A stretch of 64,000 nucleotides of DNA, from the NCBI GenBank assembly GCA_031002005.1, contig JARYHS010009186.1, forward strand, positions 108,536,829 through 108,600,828, given 5' to 3'. Below the pieces are notes generated by a model that ran no database searches, had not been told where the DNA came from, and worked only from the letters and a program-made list of their open reading frames with translations. A program made the position numbers and the translations under genes. Below, piece after piece: positions 22,067-33,554 of this stretch. Within the stretch, counting starts at the first letter, position 1, and each line of letters begins with the position of its first letter. This DNA is from Vandiemenella viatica (taxonomy: Eukaryota > Arthropoda > Insecta > Orthoptera > Morabidae).

Positions 22067-24551
22067 CGTAGGTTCCAAACCGTTTTTGGAATTACTCCCT
22101 TTTCGAAAAAAAAACTCACCACACCCTTTTCGAAAAAAAACACCAACTTCCATTATTGTAATAAATAACGTAACCCATAGTGTTCCAACTTTTTTGGCTT
22201 TTGTGAAACAGTGATTCGATGGCTGAAGTGTACAATATCACGTATAGAAAAACAAGGCCAAATTTCTAAAGCTGCTCTATTAAAAGACTTTTTTGTTCAC
22301 AGTTTGATTAGAAATACATAATACGAAAAAATATTATTTTGAGATCTGTGATCGGTGTAATGACACTAATGTTTTAACATTTAATGCCTTATTTATTATC
22401 TCCAATATTAAGTCATCGCGTTCCACTAGTGATAATCTGTTTATTTTCTTAGCTAATAAATTGCTTACTACGCTAAATATTCTTGTGGCTACATATGATC
22501 ATGCGGATACAATTCTGTGGTGGCTGTTCCTCAACACCACTTAAATTTGCCTTGGACCAAAAATGCCCCCTATGATCTCTGCAAAGCCCAAAAATGTGCA
22601 GTACCGCTCCCGTTGGCAACCATTGATGTAGGCCTACATCGATCCTTGGGCATCTCGCCCTCCTAAAAGTGCCAAACAACACAATTAATTTACTCTTAGA
22701 ATTCACCTGTTGATGAGGAATATCAGTGCATAATGTCAATTGGCTAGTCATAAATAGTCTGACGAAGGTACCACAGTGTATATCGCAACGTCAGGATGAA
22801 TAAACCATGACCAGAGTTACGCTGAGATGTCATCGTAATGGATTAGACTGGGGGAAGTGGAATCAAAATAATCGGCGGGATTGATTTGTTACCGTCTGAC
22901 AGGAGTTCAGATTAATTGCATGTGTGTGGTGCGTAAGGTATCAAACTGGTGATTTAAAGTTCAACGATTTGAATAACGTAACCTTACCTTTAGATCTGGT
23001 ACTGCTTGCTGTGTAATATGACGTACACTAGAATGCTTCAGTGATTCAGATTTAGTGTTGAACTGTAGATCCCCTATATCCGGTAGCACCACCAGGTAAA
23101 GTTATGCGTCTATTATAGGGGAGGACTGCGCAGGCAAAAGTAGCAGGTCATTACAAGAGCACGAGGTTACTTTGTTTTCTGTTGTCATTGAGCCAATCTT
23201 TTAATGTTACTTAAGTACGTCTTGAAAGTACACGATACCGGTACTCGGAAAGAATGTTAGTACTCAAATAAACCGCCACTTATGTACCTTAGTGATCTTT
23301 GCTGTCGCTGACCGTAAGGCAAGTAGCTGAAACTATGGTTAAATGAATGGGTCGCAGTAGATGACACAAACTGGCCCGAACAAAAATTTTGTGATTTATA
23401 TACGATGAATAGCAATTGTTTGTTAACTGAAATAGGGACAGTACGTTGCAAGACTCTTCCAACATCTTACGAAATGAATTGGTTCCCTAAAAGAAACAAA
23501 AACACCCGAAAAGTTCCTAACTCGATACACACGTACAGTTTATCATTTATCTCTGTAATATATCGTGCTGCTATCTAGCGGGAATGCGATCACTCATTAC
23601 CGACGCCAGAGAAGCCTAGCAGGTCGACTCTGAAATATCGTCTACCTCGACCTTCATTGATTTTAATTTTGTCATTTACGGGTTAAACTCCCAAAAACTC
23701 CTTACTTAACTAAGTGGAGGAGTAATCTTGAAAATGATAATTGATTTATTCATTTTCGTTAAGAATGAAATGAGAAAAAATTGCTCGTCATAATAAAAAC
23801 AATTTTTTGAAATATTAGGAATGATTTGTAAGTCAAGTTCTAAACGGAAAACAGCAGTGCACGTACCGTAACATGTTTCCCATTGCTTTCGAAAAGTAGG
23901 ATCACTGATCAATTAATTTGAAAAATTAAAACTAATCTTATCCTCCAAGAAGCATAATTCCATTTGGAAGGGTGAAACTCCAGTAAATATCAAGGCAGAA
24001 ACACAAGCACATCTCTCTTTACAGCTATTTAAAGTCATTTTTATTTGCGCCAAATAAAATGCTTATGACAGAATCCAAGCAGTTGACGTTGGACTCTCTC
24101 TCTGCGCTGTACAACTCATTGCATTTAATTGGCCAGTCAGGTGACTAAGGTGCACCTAGCATGGCCTCTCTGCATCCAAGGACGAATACAAGTGAACCAC
24201 TCGTGGCTCTGAAGATCGTCTTAAAGACGTGACTCATCGCTTCTTTTTAGTGTACGCAGCATTAGTTAACTTTTGCTGACGGTCAAGTAAATTGACAGAA
24301 AAAACTCATCTGTTGTCCGTGTTAAATGAATACCTAATGCTGCTTTAAACAATGGAAGCTGTAGCCACACGAATATGTTACCTGTGAGTACCTATTGAAT
24401 TTCTCTGTGTCAGGTTATTGTGCAGGAGTAGAACAGAACGATGAGTTCAATATGCGAAGTTGGAGTAGCATGCTATTCCTAAAGTTACAGACTAATCCTT
24501 TGCAAACTCTTAACTGCCTCATCAACAGTGTCCTGTGTCTCCGTCCATGCG
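22067..24551. other. Non-coding stretch; a possible repeat piece at 23550-23720
   Basis: No gene is recognised. A segment starting TGCTATCTAGCG near 23570 resembles one at 45680-45790 (see the separate entry). The stretch just after 22067 (GGTTCCAAACCGTTTTTGG) looks like a decayed hAT terminal sequence, but its partner end was not found. The frame at 22473-22751 (minus) has no motif. Confidence 0.45.
23550..23720 (+). repeat. Dispersed repeat with GCTATCTAGCG core, copy 1
   Basis: The order CTATCTAGCG, CGACGCC, GCCTAG, TCGACCTT and then a GGTTAAACTCC-like block partly matches 45660-45810, where the order is CTATCTAGCG, CGACGCCTAG, ACCTTGATAG and CCCTTTAACG. The match is moderate and interrupted by gaps. 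Class unknown. Confidence 0.35.
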
Positions 24552-24850
24552 TATTTTATTTTTGTTATCAGTCTCTTGACTGGTTTGATGCAGTCATCCT
24601 CCTCTTGTTGTCCTGAACTTGCCTCTTATTTCATCATATTACAAGCTACGTCCTCAATTAACTGCTTCGTATTTTCTAATCTTTATCTTTCGTTACTTCA
24701 ATTTTTACGTCCACTAACAAACTAATCAATTCCATGTCATAAAATTTGACCCTCCAAGCTGTCTGTTTCTTTTGTGAGACTATGCAACAAACTTCTTCCC
24801 TCGTCTTAAGTTGACATCTAACTTTAGACGTTCCACCTCCCTTCTTAAGT
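24552..24850 (-). mobile_element. Non-LTR retrotransposon 3' end relic
   Basis: The sequence TATCAGTCTCTTGACTGGTTTGATGCAGTC parallels the 3' end of the element at 40096-41270 (GTCGTCAGTCTTTAGACTGGTTTGATGCA). The following coding tail also aligns in outline (ACGTCCTCAATTAACTGCTTC with ACGTCATCAATTATCTGCTTC). It is on the minus strand, decayed, and carries no RT core. Confidence 0.72.
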
Positions 24851-24874
24851 TCCACCAAATACACTCTGGAGAGA

Positions 24875-24879
<5 letters not shown>

Positions 24880-24907
<28 letters not shown>
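24880..24907 (+). repeat. Poly(A) run, 28 bases
   Basis: A pure A homopolymer with no SINE body on its 5' side. It could be the tail of an unrecognised plus-strand retroelement. Confidence 0.88.
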
Positions 24908-24909
<2 letters not shown>

Positions 24910-25576
24910 CAAGCTGTTTGGTTCAAAATGTAGTAATTAGCAAACGCAGACTTCCTCCTACACTTCCCTCCTGGAAATGAACATAAGGATCGTTGCAAAA
25001 TGCTTGGCAGACTGTGCTTAGATGTTGTATGGCGCGTAATCTTTAGAAGAAAACGTCTGCGTATCTTGAGGTGTTTTCGAAGATTCTCTGATAAACGGCT
25101 GAAAAATTGTATACGCGTAGCTCTTTTAAAAACCGAAACCAACTTTCGCATTCACTTTAAAGGAGAATATAATCTCAGGATGACTGGACATATTTCAGTT
25201 TTCCAAAGTTTCTAAAAACAATCAGCGGAAGGTGGCTTAACGATTAGAACTTTTATCAGTTTTCCTAATTTCATAACTGATAGTTTGATTACATATGAAA
25301 ACATCTCTACTATAGTAAAATGATTTGTAAGTTGAGAAAATAGGCTCGATTTTCTTCTATATAATTCTTAGATTCTCTAATGTTGTCACAAAAATTTTTA
25401 CTCCCCAGCTTTTTTTTTTTTTTTATATTATACATTATAAACGACGTACGTCAGTATCTCACATAGAATACTTGCTACTTGTGAAACTTTCATCACATTC
25501 GGACCACCTTTCTTAAATTGTCATATCTCATTAGAATACATCAACCGAAACCATGACCGTGTAGGTATATACACTC
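24908..25576. other. AT-rich stretch, nothing recognised
   Basis: Overlapping small frames on both strands (24780-25215) have no motif. No element was identified. Confidence 0.45.
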
Positions 25577-25810
25577 TTTTTGATTGTGGCTTTGTGCCTC
25601 GTCGACGTCGAGGTCATTAGAGGTGCGAAATGATTGGGGACAGTGGGAAGGAATTTGGCCCTGACCTTTTGAAGGAAGCGTCCCGGTATTCTCCTGGAGT
25701 GATTTGGGGAAACCATGTAAAAACCAAATCTGGATGGCCGGACGGGGATTCGAACGCACGTCCTCTCGAAGGTGAGGCCAGAACGTTAACCGTTCACCCA
25801 CCACGCTTGA
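25577..25810 (-). mobile_element. tRNA-derived SINE, minus strand
   Basis: The 3' end GGCTTTGTGCCTCGTCGACG and all body blocks are present, and the reversed B box is near 25745-25760. The head ends CCACGCTTG. The flanks TATATACACTCTTT and TGTATGGACTCTTT are similar and may be a decayed target duplication. It belongs with the CGTCGACG-tail subfamily. Confidence 0.86.
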
Positions 25811-26202
25811 TGTATGGACTCTTTCTTAAATTAATTCACATAAGCTGATTAATAAACAAATTCCTGAAATTTGAAATGTTACAAACTTTATGGAGGGAGA
25901 TATCTATCTGAGATCCGTACTGAAGGAAATATCACAGATAAATCTTCTGGTTAAGAAATTACTAAGAAAAAATGTCAATTCAATTTTTATTTGCAGGTAT
26001 TCGACAGTTCTTTCAATCTGGCAGTTTGAAAAACTCGCCGTCTGTGATAAAGACCTTGTTTCAATGAATAAAAATTGATTTCTTTAGAGTCAAACGCTTG
26101 TATCACTTATCAAGTTTATAGAATTTCCACTTCAGTATCTAATTTTGAGGTCTCAAATTCTGCTACTCTTTGTTTTGTTCCATGAATGTATTATAGTAAA
26201 GA
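25811..26202. other. AT-rich spacer, nothing recognised
   Basis: No gene or element recognised between two SINE copies of opposite orientation. Confidence 0.5.
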
Positions 26203-26440
26203 CAGAGCGTGTTGGGTGAGTGGTGACGCCATGGCATCACATTTTGAAGGACGTGGGGTTCGAAAATTTGTCCGGTAATCCACGTTTGGGATTCCCAAAT
26301 GTTTTCCCAAATTACTCCAGGCAAAAGCCAGGATAGTTCCTCCAAAATTCCGTGGTCGAATTCCTTACCATTCCTTGCTTTCCCCCCAGTCCTTTCTCTC
26401 CTCTATTGACGTCAACGAGGCGTAAAGCCAGAGAAACAGT
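26203..26440 (+). mobile_element. tRNA-derived SINE, diverged
   Basis: The head AGAGCGTGTTGGGTGAGTGG leads to a worn B box GGTTCGAAAAT, the body blocks ATTACTCCAGGCAAAAGCC and GAATTCCTTACCATTCCTTGC, and the end GACGTCAACGAGGCGTAAAGCC. The A tail is nearly gone. An older plus-strand copy. Confidence 0.82.
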
Positions 26441-27094
26441 ATAGTAGAAAGAGACCTAGAGTGGATACTTGAGGAATCGTTTGGATTTCTATTTTCTTAC
26501 GCTGATAACTTGGGGTTTATTCAGCATAATATAAACGAGCTTTCCCTCGATAATGGATCTAGTATCTCAACTATAACACATGGACCTTACGTCCTTTTCA
26601 CTGAAGAGAACATAAATTGTCATCTGAGGAAAATCATTTCGCGTGCCGGTCGCGCCACGTACGGTGGAATAAAGAGCACTCGGGTGTATGCTAATTATGC
26701 CGCTGTCATGTCGATCTGACGCCTATCGACTGGGGCTTATCGGGTCGGCTAATGAGAGCTGTGCCGGTAATGCGCGCCAGACATGAATCTGCATGCATTA
26801 GCGCCCTCTTGAGTCTGCCTCGCCAGTTGATCGGCCAGTGCCTGATAAACGAGAGAATATATTGCAGTCGTCTACATTCATCACGTCACTTTAAAAGGCG
26901 ACCACTGTCTCATTAATTCCTTCACATTTGCGTAACAGGATCAACGATAATTATTGGCGATGGCGTCAAAATGGGCGTAACAACTGCCGTACAACCGCTC
27001 TCGTCGGAGGAAATATATTCTTATCTTGTTCGGCATTTGTTGCTCTACTTAAGACAATCGCAAAGACTTGGGTGCCATGCCAGATGCGGTCATA
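26441..27094. other. Spacer with a GC-rich island at about 26630-26850
   Basis: The island contains GCGTGCCGGTCGCGCCACG and nearby TAAT cores (TGCTAATTATGCC, GCTAATGAG). The 69-codon frame ending at 26719 shows no domain. One of the smaller GC islands. Function unknown. Confidence 0.38.
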
Positions 27095-27271
27095 TAGATT
27101 TCAGTTTTTCATGGTTTCTTGGAAGCACACCAGCCGAAACCCTGGATTTTTCTTTTTCTTTTTTTGAAAAGTCCATGAGTAGAATTCCTTCCCGTTCCTT
27201 GAATCAAATCTTCTGCCGCTATTGACCTTAATTTTGACGTGGCTTAATGCCGTAAAAAGAATAAAAAAATA
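27095..27271 (+). mobile_element. tRNA-derived SINE fragment with an insertion
   Basis: The block ATAGATTTCAGTTTTTCATGGTTTC is followed by CACACCAGCCGAAACCC, then a T/C-rich insertion, then GAATTCCTTCCCGTTCCTTG and a worn end GTGGCTTAATGCCGTAAAA with an A-rich tail. The head is lost. A decayed copy. Confidence 0.7.
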
Positions 27272-29508
27272 GTTGTCTGTTAAGCTCCTACCACAAGCAA
27301 CGATGTGAGTCGACTTAATCCACGGTTTTAGTGACAAATTTAGGGTATGCTCTTAGAAACTTCGGTTCGCATAACTCAGATTACAAAGCGAATTGTATTG
27401 GACGGCTGTGATACAGTCATGAAGAAGTCGAGGAATTTTTTTCAAAGCTGAACTTTAAAACTCACTAACCTTCTTGACCAATGTGTAGCGGGACCGAAAC
27501 TACTTTGAAAAGTGCCGCTACGTTGTAGTCATCCTCAGTGTCAAACCCTAGGAGACTGAGACTACATTCACCGTCATTAGTGAATTGCCATCTTGGTATC
27601 TTCTTAAAAGACCAGTTATTAAGCACTTCACGTATCCATTATTCGTTTGATTTGTTTCGAATGGTGTTTTAGGCAGTAAAATTCCTATTAATGAATTTTT
27701 TACGCGTTTTTTTTACAGTTAACAGTCGAGGGGACATGGGCGCTAGACACGGTTTTCCCATCCAACTATTTATTTCTAGGTGGATTCCCAGTATTGCATT
27801 TTTGTGAAACGCCGAATGTTTATCTGCTATAGGCCACGGTCGATTTCCTTTTTGTTCTCTGACAGAAATCATTTCCTACTTCTAGAAGTTATGTTGTTGA
27901 CAGGCTGTAAGGATTCCTTTTTTTTATTTTAATGTTGTTTGTAAATAAGTTATGTCTTCAATTCCTGCATGCTGCTGTATGTTACGGAAGGGAAATGGTG
28001 GGTAATTTTGAGTTAAACACAGTGGACTCTGGCATCCTAGTCTGTACACAGACCGGTTTCTCCAATCTCCTTCCACCAGTTTCCGTTGACTCATTGCATC
28101 CGCTTGTCATTTCATTACGAAGTCTGTGCTATCCCCACCCACCATCTTTTCTGTGTTATGGAGCGGAAACCAATTTAATAGCTTCTCGGACCATCTACCT
28201 GGTGTATCTTTGGCGTGTTTCCATCTCGAATATATGCTAATACATTAATTAAGCCCCTATACAAAGTTTCCGCACAATCTCCCAGTATGATAATCCAAGT
28301 CAAGTTCTTATTTTTAGCGGATGGTATGTTTAATTTCTCTTCACCAACCGTGTCGATTTTGATTAATATAATATCTGTAGCAGCAATTATTTTTTGTCTT
28401 CTGTGCATGAAGAAAGATGGCTGGCGGTTTCCGTCCAGACTTGATGAAAACAATGATAGTTGATGTTTTTTTACCGCCAGGAATGCGGCATATGCCTTAC
28501 GCAACATACCACAACTTGTGTGAAAATACTTAATGTAACATTGTGATGGAGTTTTGTGAATGCATGGTTCAAATAATTTTTGGAAGTATGGGATGAACAG
28601 TTGAATGTCTCCCGATAATTTCAGTGAACAGTTTGATATGTACTTCAGCATTATACATGAAGATTATGTTTTGACTGTTTGACATTTCCTTAAATTACGG
28701 TGACTTGCGTGCTTACCAAAATTCGGTTACGTTTGTAGTACATATGTCATTAAAACATTAAGATCTTCGGATTCAATGAAAAATAAATGAATTTAAAAAG
28801 GTAGTTTTACGGCTGCTCACCATTTTTATTCGTTTATTTACTTAGAGCTGACGCATACATGCTTACAGTACTATATTCATTGTATAACCTGTAAACACCT
28901 TCAATATTATGTAGAAAATCACGTATCTCATGGCCTTTCTAGCCAAACAATGGTACTCAACGTAACAAAATGCTAATAAAATTTATTTAAATGCTAGGCA
29001 TAAAGGAAAAAATTCTGTTTTGATATTCATGTCATTTTAGAGCGGTCTTCAAAACCACTACAAGTTGTATCCCAAGGCTACTTTTTCCGAAATTTCTGCA
29101 TGAACATTAGATAACTCTCTGTATGAGAAACAACGAAGATTAATACAAGAGAAACTGCTGTGGCTCTGTCATTGGTTTCGTTGCTTCATATCATGCAGAC
29201 TATTTCAAACAGCAAAAATAAAATTCCTACTCGCGAAGTATGTCTTACAGTCGTCCACAGTTTCATTGTTTACACTAACTATTTATTTCATTTTTATCTC
29301 ATAAGTTGTCTCAGCTTTAGCTCCAGAAATTCACAAAAAGTGACTCAATCTATTAAAATAACCGTTGATTGATAGAGGAGTCGAACCAGTGACCTATTCT
29401 GCCCGCACTCACTATTGCTGTACCAATCGATCAGATATTCTGGATGGGAAATTACTAACGTCCTTACAATAAGAGATTATTATCTATCACATTGAACTAG
29501 AAGGAACC
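27272..29508. other. AT-rich stretch, no gene recognised
   Basis: Frames at 27932-28240 (102 codons) and 28175-28651 (158 codons, minus) show no recognisable domain. At about 29372-29390 the string GAGTCGAACCAGTGACC resembles a reversed tRNA B box and may be a fragment of an old SINE. Confidence 0.45.
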
Positions 29509-29533
29509 CGCCAGTGTGGCTCAGTGCGCTAAG

Positions 29534-29694
29534 GGGGCGTCCATTAACTACGTGAGGAGAAATTTGGGGGGGGGAGGTCAACTGAAATCTCACGTGAGGT
29601 TTTGATATTGTTGTGGAATGGTAGAGCTAAATAAAAAAAGATCTACAAATGATATTCCGAGGAAAAACACCTCACGCAATTAATGGACATCCCC
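29534..29694. mobile_element. Small TIR element (MITE), interrupted boundary
   Basis: The left end GGGGCGTCCATTAACTACG and the reverse complement of the right end (GGGGATGTCCATTAATTGCG) form an inverted repeat of about 25 bp. TAAG lies on both sides (29530-29533 and 29695-29698). Either TAAG is the target duplication, or the inverted repeat extends through it as CTAAG/CTTAG with a GCG duplication outside; both readings fit. The element at 62676-63018 shares this end. A hAT-like element has inserted exactly at the right edge. Class not assigned. Confidence 0.68.
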
Positions 29695-29698
29695 TAAG

Positions 29699-29843
29699 TA
29701 GTGATGTTCCGATACCATCAAAGTATCGATACCTACTTAAATGAGTAGTACTCAGATTGTCTTACGATACTTACTCATATCAGTACTGCAAAAGTATCGA
29801 TACTTACTCATATCGTTAGTTTTTTTAAAATTAATGTAGAAAT

Positions 29844-29936
<93 letters not shown>

Positions 29937-30860
29937 TGCCTAGTGTAATAAAATCACAAAACACTCATTAAACATTTTTATTTATTTATTAAAATTATAA
30001 TAAAGCCCACATTGTACCCAAACTTTGAGGGTTTTGTCTTATGCTTAAATATTTATTTATTGTAGTTTTAACACTTTTAAACAATAAAAGTCCGTTTTTT
30101 GGAGGTGTCCCCCCCCCAAAAAAAAATGTTCCAAATATTTTGGGGTCAGCTTGTTTCTTTTGTTTGTCATTGTTTCAACCGCATTAGAAAACAAACATTC
30201 ATTCGATACTGACGTCGCTACAACAATAAGATACCGTTGTGCGTATTTTTACAGACAAGGAAATCTAAGTTTCATTTCTTCCCATCCTGTAAATGGATTG
30301 CTTTTTAGAGACGTTACAGTGTTTGACTAGTAGAGAGAGACTTTGTCACTACGGTGCATTCTCTTTTTTTTGTGATGTTTCCAGAAGTGATATTCCTGTG
30401 AAACGCTAGCCGAGGCAGCTTGTTCTTCCGATTCACATGTTCTACTTAGTTGCTTATGAACCATATCTTTTAGTTTTTGTGTGGGGTCGCGCGGGAACGA
30501 CCATTGGCCAGGTATAGCGAAATGCGCGCCAAGTACGACTTTATTACAATGAAATAGGGAGCTAAAACAAACTCTTTGAGGTTAGATTGCCTATTCTAAG
30601 ACTGGTTTTGTTTCATTTTCAATGCCACCAACTTGACGCCAGCGGGAAATTAATTTCGCAGGCTCGACTGAGTGACGCAGCGGGGATGATGCATTTAAAA
30701 TTTAGCACCGTGTGCGTTTCGATACTTTCGATTCGATACAAGTACTTTTCTTTCGATACCGAGTAAGTATCGAATGAATTTATTCGAATATGAAAAGTAC
30801 TCGGTATCGAAAGAAAGTATCGAGTACTTACTCGTATTTACTTGTATCGGAACATCACTA
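29699..30860. mobile_element. Non-autonomous hAT-like transposon, 1162 bp
   Basis: The terminal inverted repeats are TAGTGATGTTCCGATAC at the left and its exact reverse complement GTATCGGAACATCACTA at the right. The 8-bp duplication CCCCTAAG lies at 29691-29698 and 30861-30868. An 8-bp duplication is the mark of hAT superfamily insertion. Both subterminal regions carry many TATCGATAC and TCGGTATCGAA motifs, which may be transposase binding sites. No transposase frame is present, so the element needed help in trans. It holds a compound (AC)n(AT)n microsatellite. Confidence 0.88.
29847..29932. repeat. Compound (AC)n(AT)n microsatellite
   Basis: About 18 AC units pass directly into about 25 AT units, inside the hAT-like element. 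Confidence 0.97.
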
Positions 30861-31010
30861 CCCCTAAGGCGCCGCACAGTGTATCGGGGAGGTACGACGG
30901 ACCGGGCACGAGCCAAAGCCTCCGCGTACCGGCCGTCCTGAATGCGGTTTTTAGGCTGTATTCCGCAGCTATTAAGGCTAATGCCGGGACGGTCCCCAAT
31001 CTCCGCGTTA

Positions 31011-31356
31011 AGCCGCGTTTCCACGACGTCTTGTAACTTAGGCGGGACGGGACGGGACGGGACGAATACTTAACAACACGCCATGGGAACAGGGCCGCCT
31101 CTGCTAGCGGGGATGAGACGCAGCTACTCACTCTATGTCGGTAAACATCACAGGCGTGTGTAGCGGTGTGCTGTTGCCATCGGTTTGCAGCAGCGGTGCG
31201 CACCCTTTCTGTGCTAAACGACAATATGCAACGTGGTGGGGAGGTGGCGGCGAGGTAAGCGAGGGCTCACCTGCGGCGCGCGCTCGTCCCTACACTTCGG
31301 CTAATGAGGTACCGTCCCGCCTCACCATCGTTACAAGACGTCGTGGGAACGCGGCT
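31011..31356. mobile_element. Harbinger-like MITE, 346 bp
   Basis: A 27-bp inverted repeat with one mismatch bounds the unit. The left arm is 31011-31037, starting AGCCGCGTTTCCACGACG. The right arm is 31330-31356, whose reverse complement starts AGCCGCGTTCCCACGACG. Flanking triplets are TTA (31008-31010) and TCA (31357-31359), near the TWA duplication typical of PIF/Harbinger. The ends have a pattern (A-G-x-x-G-x-GTT-C-C) that loosely resembles those of the 46465-49256 element but are not the same. The interior is GC-rich with a GGGAC tandem near 31041-31062. Confidence 0.68.
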
Positions 31357-31359
31357 TCA

Positions 31360-32159
31360 CAAAGTACATACTTCACATCAAAAAATACACTTACCACACG
31401 TAGAATATAGTTACACGTTTCACGGACAGTTGACAACACTTCACTTGCCCATATAGTACTTAATACGATCTGACAGTAGGTTCCTTTGGACCTTGGCGTC
31501 AGCAAGGGTATGTGGGCGTTATTCTATAGCTTCAAATTTGAACATGTCAGTGATGAGTAAAACCCATCATAAGGAGACGACCCCCAAAATGTTTAGAATG
31601 ATGATGAAAAAGAAAACTGCTGTTTGAAGCGAAGAAAATTTAGCGGTAAAAACAAATCGACGGAAACGAGACATATCTACAAGAAAACATTTAACATTCG
31701 CAATACTATAACACTGAATGAAAACAGCCTCCAATATCAGGGAATGATAGATGATGAAACCTGAAGAGAATATTGAACTTTGAACCAGCAACTGTTGCAC
31801 TTTGAAGTGCATGAATATTTGGCTATGGTTACAATTTTTATGCCAGATATTCCGAAACAAAATATCAGTATATCCATTACAGCGATTGCTGAATGGCTTC
31901 AGGAAACAATAATCTTGTAGTAGTCACTGCGGGGTGCGAGGGAATAGTTTTCCTCAATCAACTTTCCCTAATAAGAATTAATAAATGAACAGTGACAAAT
32001 TGTGAACGAAGCTAATCTTGTTTCCAAACTCCACCATATTGATGTTCACTGCACATTTTCTCAGTTGCGGAATGCTCCCGAAAGCTAAGGTTTCCATGTT
32101 TTTGTCTCTAAGCGCTTACTAGGTTGGAAAAATGCCTCAAGAGGTTACTTCTATAGTCT
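31360..32159. other. AT-rich stretch, nothing recognised
   Basis: No gene or element recognised. The frame at 31567-31860 (minus, 97 codons) has no motif. Confidence 0.5.
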
Positions 32160-32398
32160 ATAGATATTAACTTAGTGTACAACCCGTATGTTGGTTGGAT
32201 CCTTCAAAGGAGACATACTAAGCCATTGTATCAGCGGTAGGATTGCCAGATCCTCTCCACTGGGACCTGCAGTTTAACGTAGAATCGAAACCACCGAACG
32301 TCCTATTTAAAAATTCTTGGGCCTAACGGTATTTGAACCCGGTACAGCACCACGAAATATTGAAAGAAAGATCCCTTAATCACTGAGTAGCTGAAATC
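32160..32398 (-). mobile_element. Different tRNA-derived SINE type, relic
   Basis: On the minus strand an A-box-like TCAGTGATTAAGGG (near 32390) and a B-box-like GGGTTCAAATACC (near 32335) have tRNA-like spacing. A body follows containing CGATTCTACGTTAAACTGCAG and GGATCTGGCAATCC, and the end is near TCTCCTTTGAAGGATCC. The body differs from the main SINE family. Only one copy is seen, so the limits are approximate. Confidence 0.5.
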
Positions 32399-32399
32399 A

Positions 32400-33400
32400 T
32401 CATCATCAGCCGATTCAATCATTAAATGATGTGGCCTCTTATAGTCATGAATTCTGGCAGAAGTTGAGCAGGAATCGAACGATCTTCGGCGATTTTGTGA
32501 CAGTTAACTCGAGCAGCCCTGCGTGTGTTCCTTGTCCCATCGGTCAAGTGGTCTTCTTCTTTGTCTATGATCATCTCTTTGTCTCCACTCTATCACTGCT
32601 TTTTTCCATCTTTCGCCTTTCTTCCGTGTAACGTGGCCTGCCCATTGCCACTTCAAGTATGCTGTCTTCTGCAAGATGTCTGTGACCTTTCTAAATGAAA
32701 CGTCGCATGACGTTTTCCATAGCTCTTCGGCCAGCTCTAAGTTTCCCTTTTATAAATTCATTTAGTATCCGAGTCTCACAGCCATATGTTGCACAGGAAG
32801 AAAGCACCGAGCGTGGCGGTGTAACGGATAGCGTTCTCGCCTCGCATTCGGGAAGACGGCGGTTCGATCCCCGTCCGGGCATCCAGATTTGGGTTTTCCA
32901 TGGTTTCCCAAATCACTCCAGGCAAATGCCGGGATGCTTCCTTCAAAAGGCCATGGCCGAATTCCTTCCCATTCCTTGCCCCCATCCTTGCCCCCCATCC
33001 TTTCCCGTCTCTAAAGACCTCGATGTTGAGAGACGTAAATACAATAAAAAAAAAAAAAAAAAAAAAAAAAAGGAAGAAAGCACTGGTCGTAAATTAGTTT
33101 TTTTTTAGGTTTGCGAGCATATTACATTTAAGGATAGTGGACTACCTACGAAAAATTGTCATCCAGCTCAATGCTACAGAAAATTTCAGGTATTACATCC
33201 CCTCTCATATTTTCAAGCTGACCGAGGGAAACGTACTCACCGACAATTTCTAAAGATGTGTTATTTAGTTGTATATTCGCCTATGTGACCAAATTATGAG
33301 ACATAATTTTTGTTTTGGAAAAATTCATTCTTAGGCCAACTGCTTTACATCCAGAAACGAAATCAGCAACAAAGGTTTTGAATTCATTAATGCAATAAGC
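32400..33400 (-). mobile_element. Non-LTR retrotransposon relic split by a SINE
   Basis: The minus strand before the split (33400 down to 33084) translates with breaks to GLRMNFSKTKIMS and then SLEIVGEYVSLGQL. After the split (32794 down) it gives YGCETRILNEF and LRAGRRAMENVMRRF. These are the ordered post-RT segments (G-x-K-M-N-x-x-K-T-K, E-V-V-x-x-Y-x-Y-L-G, Y-G-C-E-T-W, R-A-M-E-R) of insect non-LTR elements. The SINE copy at 32808-33070 interrupts it, so the LINE is the older insertion. Many stops. Confidence 0.72.
32808..33070 (+). mobile_element. tRNA-derived SINE, full length, young, with TSD
   Basis: A complete copy beginning CGAGCGTGGCGGTGTAACGG (the B box has one base fewer, GGTTCGATCC) and ending GAGACGTAAATACAATAAAAAA. 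The 13-bp duplication AGGAAGAAAGCAC lies at 32795-32807 and 33071-33083. Together with the intact body this marks a recent insertion into the older LINE relic. Confidence 0.93.
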
Positions 33401-33554
33401 CACGAGTGTAGCAGTTGACATATTATCAGATATTTGCATTTAATTGCCTGCACTAATTAATTGCACCCACAAGCTTTCGTCCCTCTAGGGACTTGTAATA
33501 AATGCGGACAGAACAATAAATAGACCGTCTGTTACCTCATGAATCACGTGATTA

